From NCBI RefSeq assembly GCF_030020805.1, contig NZ_CP125098.1, forward strand, positions 6,161,501-6,225,500: 64,000 bases of DNA, in the 5' to 3' direction. This document shows, piece after piece, positions 60,949 through 64,000 of the stretch. A program made the translations under genes and the position numbers. Positions within the stretch are counted from its first letter, which is position 1; each line of letters starts with the position of its first letter. Under the pieces are notes generated by a model, which saw only the letters and a list, made by a program, of their open reading frames with translations, was not told the DNA's origin and made no database searches. Source of the DNA: Paenibacillus sp. RC67 (GTDB lineage: Bacteria; Bacillota; Bacilli; Paenibacillales; NBRC-103111).

Positions 60949-62127
60949 CTATTCCTTGTAAGCTCCGTTAAGCTGGGGAGATTTATATTTTTGCGCATGA
61001 TCAATAATCAGATGCACTTCTATCTCCTCTAAAGAATCCGGCCCCAAAGGAAACCGGCCGTCAACATTAATGGACTTCCACTTCTCCGGGTGGTACATAT
61101 AATACACTTGCCCGAGATGCAGCAGATCTACATGCAGCGCGAGCCCCTTTTTGTAATATTCCATTAATTCCTTACGAATCGTTTGTTCAGCCAACCGCTC
61201 AATTTCCTCCAGCGGTCTTTCCTCAGCCAGCTCCATTAATGTCCCTTTGGCCTTCAGCTTCACTTTAAACCGTGGGATTCCTTCTTTCTGATCATGAATC
61301 TCGATCCTGTGCGACGCGTTCTTCACCTCTAGCGTAGCAATAGCCCGATTATTCGATCGGAGGGTTAAGGGGGATGCTTCATAAGCTGCCTGAAGCCAGC
61401 GTCCCAGCATAATATCACTCATTTTCATCCAGCCAATATATTGGGTTCCATTGAATATAAATCCCCCCGACTTTTTTAATATATTTATCGGTTTATTTTG
61501 TTCTCTCCAGGTTTTGTCCGTAAGCTCGACCGAAGGAATAATAACTGTCGAGGAAGGCTCCTGCATTCCGGCTACGATCTCATTGATATAATAAGGCTTT
61601 AAGTTCGACAGCTGTGAATAGTTTTGCTCCGGGTTGCCCAATATGCTATCGAGTGTGCTGCGATCAAAGAAGGACTTGGCTGAGAGCAGATCAAACATGG
61701 ATTCCTTCGTGCCATAAAACCATTTGGTATATCTTGTTTCCTTATTACGGTTGGTGAAATCGAATACTTTCTCCAGCATCTGCTCCTTCAGTACATTTTC
61801 GGATAGGATCAAGTAATTGACGTGCCCGAGAAACATCGTACCTTGGCCCGATGCTATTAAATCGCTAATAGCCGCAAGCACGGTCTCTCCCTTCCCCCGT
61901 CCAACCCAGTTTCTCACTGAAGCATTCTGCTGCTCTTGTTTGGCGATAGAGGAAAAGTTGATCATTTGTCCATAAATAATGAATTTATTATCTTCATAAT
62001 CGACGCCCATACCGACAATATAGTTGAGCCGCTGTACTTCCTCGGCATCCCAACAGCCCGTAGGGAGAAGAAGAACAGTACCAAGCAGCACACTTCCTAT
62101 AGCTCGTTTGATGACATTGAGCTTCAA
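60949..62127 (-). CDS. Ger(x)C-family spore germination lipoprotein
   Basis: 392 residues from ATG 62127. Signal peptide with lipobox LLPTGCWD (Cys25), so it is a lipoprotein in the spore inner membrane. Then the Ger(x)C family sequence: AEEVQRLNYIVGMGVDYEDN, GHVNYLILSENVL, TRYTKWFYGTKESMFDLLS, and a C-terminal domain (VDLLHLGQVYYMYHPEKW). It is the C subunit of a nutrient germinant receptor. Its start overlaps the gerA-type stop by four bases. Confidence 0.93.
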   Translation of the reverse strand: MKLNVIKRAIGSVLLGTVLLLPTGCWDAEEVQRLNYIVGMGVDYEDNKFIIYGQMINFSSIAKQEQQNASVRNWVGRGKGETVLAAISDLIASGQGTMFLGHVNYLILSENVLKEQMLEKVFDFTNRNKETRYTKWFYGTKESMFDLLSAKSFFDRSTLDSILGNPEQNYSQLSNLKPYYINEIVAGMQEPSSTVIIPSVELTDKTWREQNKPINILKKSGGFIFNGTQYIGWMKMSDIMLGRWLQAAYEASPLTLRSNNRAIATLEVKNASHRIEIHDQKEGIPRFKVKLKAKGTLMELAEERPLEEIERLAEQTIRKELMEYYKKGLALHVDLLHLGQVYYMYHPEKWKSINVDGRFPLGPDSLEEIEVHLIIDHAQKYKSPQLNGAYKE

Positions 62128-63560
62128 GTACCCTCATCTCCTTTTGAAGCAGGGGTTCCTCCAACGATATCGATATTGTTTTTACGAAACGGAAGACGGA
62201 TGAATTTCAGCAAGCTTTCTTTTCTTCCATACTTCTCATAGCTAAAATAAGGTACGCCGAATGAGTTCGAATTAACGGCATACACCAGCATATAAAATAA
62301 GGCGAGTATCGTCCCGTAAATGCCGCAAAGAGCGGAGAGTGTAAGTACGAACATACGAACGATCCTCGTCGTGCTTTGCAAATTCAAATTGACCAGGGTG
62401 GATCCGGAAACAATCGCAACTGCTGCAAGAAAAGTCATGCTCGGTGACAATATACCTGCTCGAAGAGCCGCATCTCCGATAATAATCCCACCCACGACAG
62501 TGATCGTAGAGCCGGTCGCTCTCGGCAGACGGGCACCAGCCTCTCTAAGCAAATCGAGCAAAAACAAACTGAGCATCATTTCAAAAAAAGCGGAAATCGG
62601 CAGTCCCAGCCTAGATATTCCTATCGTTGCCAGCAGCTGGAACGGAATTTGATCCTGATTATACATCAGCAAGGAGATAAAGACGCCGGGTGAGAAGACG
62701 GTGATAAAAGCGGCAAGGATCCTTAACAGCCGATTGGCAATCGCTGCGTGATAATTGAAATAGGAGTCTTCCGGACTGATGAAGAGCTCGGTTAACGTAA
62801 CAGGCGCAATCATAGCGGTGGGTGTTCCTTCCATGAATACAAGGAATTTGCCCCTTACTAGACGTTCGGACGCATAGTCCGGCTTTCCTGTGAAATTACT
62901 CAAAGGCAGCAGCGAATATCGATTGCCTGAAATCGCGTCCTCAAGCCTCGCGTTTCCTCCAACGAGAACCGTTTGTCCAAGGTCGTCGAGACGCTTCTGA
63001 ATGAGGTTGAGCGAAATTTCCGGCACACGGTCCTTAAAATAAAGCAAAGCCAATCGAGTTCGGGTAGTGCCATACGAGTAGTAATATTTTACGCTCAGAT
63101 CCGTGGTAGCCAACCGTTTTCGGATGAGAGCAATATTTATATCCAGCTCTTCGACAAAGCCGTCCCGGGCTCCGCGAATGGAAGGCTCTAATGCAGACTC
63201 CTCCGGTTCCCGATGCGGCCTATCCGCCATATTCATGCTGTATAGCAGCTCTCTTCTGCCGAAGTATACAAGCAGTTGTCCGCTAAAAATCAGAAAAGCA
63301 TATTCTTCCGATTTCATACGCTCGCCTTCGATGAGCATAGCACCGTTCTCGTTCAACAGCTCGTCTAATGTTTTGCTGTCTCTGGATAGACTATGGATCA
63401 GATCCGGAATGAAGTATTCACGCAAACGGCTGGTATCCACCATATTCGGCTGAAAAAATAAGACGGCGTTTTCTTCGTCCGTACCCAACTGCTCGATAGC
63501 TACATCCTCGCAATTTTCGAATGCATGACTGAGCAAATGAAATACATTCCTATCCGTCAT
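62124..63560 (-). CDS. GerA-family germinant receptor A subunit
   Basis: 478 residues from ATG 63560 (AAGGAGCGG upstream; the frame is open to 63656 inside the gerB-type gene). An N-terminal cytosolic domain (about 1-240, with LSRDSKTLDELLNENG, KYYYSYGTTRTRLALLYF, RLDDLGQTVLVGGNARLEDAIS) is followed by GKFLVFMEGTPTAMIAPVTLTELF and five to six membrane helices. It senses nutrients with the B subunit. The ATG overlaps the B-subunit stop (ATGA). Confidence 0.95.
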   Translation of the reverse strand: MTDRNVFHLLSHAFENCEDVAIEQLGTDEENAVLFFQPNMVDTSRLREYFIPDLIHSLSRDSKTLDELLNENGAMLIEGERMKSEEYAFLIFSGQLLVYFGRRELLYSMNMADRPHREPEESALEPSIRGARDGFVEELDINIALIRKRLATTDLSVKYYYSYGTTRTRLALLYFKDRVPEISLNLIQKRLDDLGQTVLVGGNARLEDAISGNRYSLLPLSNFTGKPDYASERLVRGKFLVFMEGTPTAMIAPVTLTELFISPEDSYFNYHAAIANRLLRILAAFITVFSPGVFISLLMYNQDQIPFQLLATIGISRLGLPISAFFEMMLSLFLLDLLREAGARLPRATGSTITVVGGIIIGDAALRAGILSPSMTFLAAVAIVSGSTLVNLNLQSTTRIVRMFVLTLSALCGIYGTILALFYMLVYAVNSNSFGVPYFSYEKYGRKESLLKFIRLPFRKNNIDIVGGTPASKGDEGT

Positions 63561-64000
63561 GTGGAACCGCTCCTTCCTTGTTTTTTGATCCATGCAAGCA
63601 GCGTTACGCCCAGACTGAAGACCAAGGTGATAGTGATCGCACTCGTAAAATACCACTGGTTCAAAAACTTGACGAAATCTTTATCCGAGTGTGGGAGCAG
63701 CACGATCCCTATCATAAGAGCCGAAATAATCAAAATAAAAGTGAAGGAGGCGGTTTTCTTCGGCATATAATCTTGGATCAAATCCTTAACTATAAAAATG
63801 GACAGCGATAGTCGGATAAAAGCACCCGAGAGCCATTGAAAGATCGATAAGAAATCAACATGCTCCACATAATGTCCGATCCGAACAAGCCGCCATTCCT
63901 CGTAAGCCGGGTATCTCAATCGCGCCGCCTCATCCGGGCCAAATTCAGCTATCGCTCCTATTAGGGGACCAACCGTTAATCCTACAAGCACCCATAATGT
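63557..64000 (-). CDS. GerAB/ArcD-type germinant receptor permease, cut by window
   Basis: The C-terminal 144 or more residues of a GerAB-family permease; the frame continues past the right edge. Visible: LTVGPLIGAIAEFGP, LSIFQWLSGAFIRLSLSIFIVKDLIQDYM, and the last two helices (SFTFILIISALMIGIVLLP, AITITLVFSLGVTLLAW). It binds the germinant in characterised receptors. It precedes the A subunit, so the operon order is B-A-C rather than the common A-B-C. Confidence 0.9.
   Translation of the reverse strand, partial: TLWVLVGLTVGPLIGAIAEFGPDEAARLRYPAYEEWRLVRIGHYVEHVDFLSIFQWLSGAFIRLSLSIFIVKDLIQDYMPKKTASFTFILIISALMIGIVLLPHSDKDFVKFLNQWYFTSAITITLVFSLGVTLLAWIKKQGRSGST

Noticed and set aside
60819..61004. 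61-residue minus-strand frame
   Set aside because: Overlaps the end of the Ger(x)C gene in another frame and runs through its terminator.

Overview
The window looks like chromosomal DNA from an endospore-forming, low-to-mid GC Bacillota, most like Paenibacillus and relatives. The signs are five YheC/YheD spore-coat ATP-grasp genes, cotJA-cotJB-cotJC, ytvI, a Ger germinant receptor, SLH-domain surface proteins, a Bacillus-type sufCDSUB operon, AAGGAGG-type ribosome binding sites and frequent TTG/GTG starts. No rRNA, tRNA, prophage, IS element, CRISPR array or replication origin was recognised.

Layout. 1-10 kb is a spore and cell-wall block: five YheC/YheD paralogues, a CapA-like protein, an AstE/AspA-like zinc hydrolase and two NlpC/P60 hydrolases, the second behind a c-di-AMP (ydaO-type) riboswitch. 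10-13 kb holds a HAD phosphatase and a broken single-chain anthranilate synthase (TrpE-TrpG fusion). That gene has an intact-looking leader: a consensus promoter, a 5' stem-loop, eleven (G/U)AG-like triplets and a hairpin burying the Shine-Dalgarno, the architecture of a TRAP-regulated leader. 13-23 kb carries cotJ, a third NlpC/P60 protein, ytvI, a CNNM/CorC-type transporter, a YfkAB radical SAM protein, an HD-GYP protein, uppP and a YunD-like phosphoesterase. 23-27 kb holds molybdopterin functions (a MoaD-MoaE fusion, MoeB/ThiF, a small sulfite-oxidase-fold protein) and a second HD-GYP protein. 26.8-32 kb is the Suf operon with a promoter and a Fur-like box.

33-37 kb holds two tandem CAP+SLH surface proteins and an unlisted 57-residue exported peptide gene. 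37-40 kb is mtnK-mtnA (methionine salvage). 40-46 kb is a MacAB/YknXYZ-like exporter followed by a large secreted Ser/Asn-rich protein. 46-50 kb is a GH38 alpha-mannosidase and its LacI-family regulator, with matching palindromic operators at both promoters. 50-52 kb has a secreted Asp-rich repeat protein and a PilZ-like protein.

52-61 kb, all on the minus strand, is a catabolic region: IclR regulator, SDR, FAH-family hydrolase, split UxaA dehydratase (N and C parts) and a second SDR, preceded by lutABC. The best reading is a non-phosphorylating route from a deoxy-sugar acid (L-fuconate or L-rhamnonate type) to pyruvate plus L-lactate, the lactate then being oxidised by LutABC. 61-64 kb is a ger operon in the order B-A-C, cut by the right edge.

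Two patterns cross gene boundaries. A family of about 40-bp hairpin units, each with a TTCGTAAG-like tag, sits in arrays just upstream of ribosome binding sites at several unrelated genes. Four genes (a yheC, the astE-like gene, trpE(G), lutB) are frame-broken, every one in the same sense (loss of one base modulo three), which raises the question of sequencing error versus true decay.
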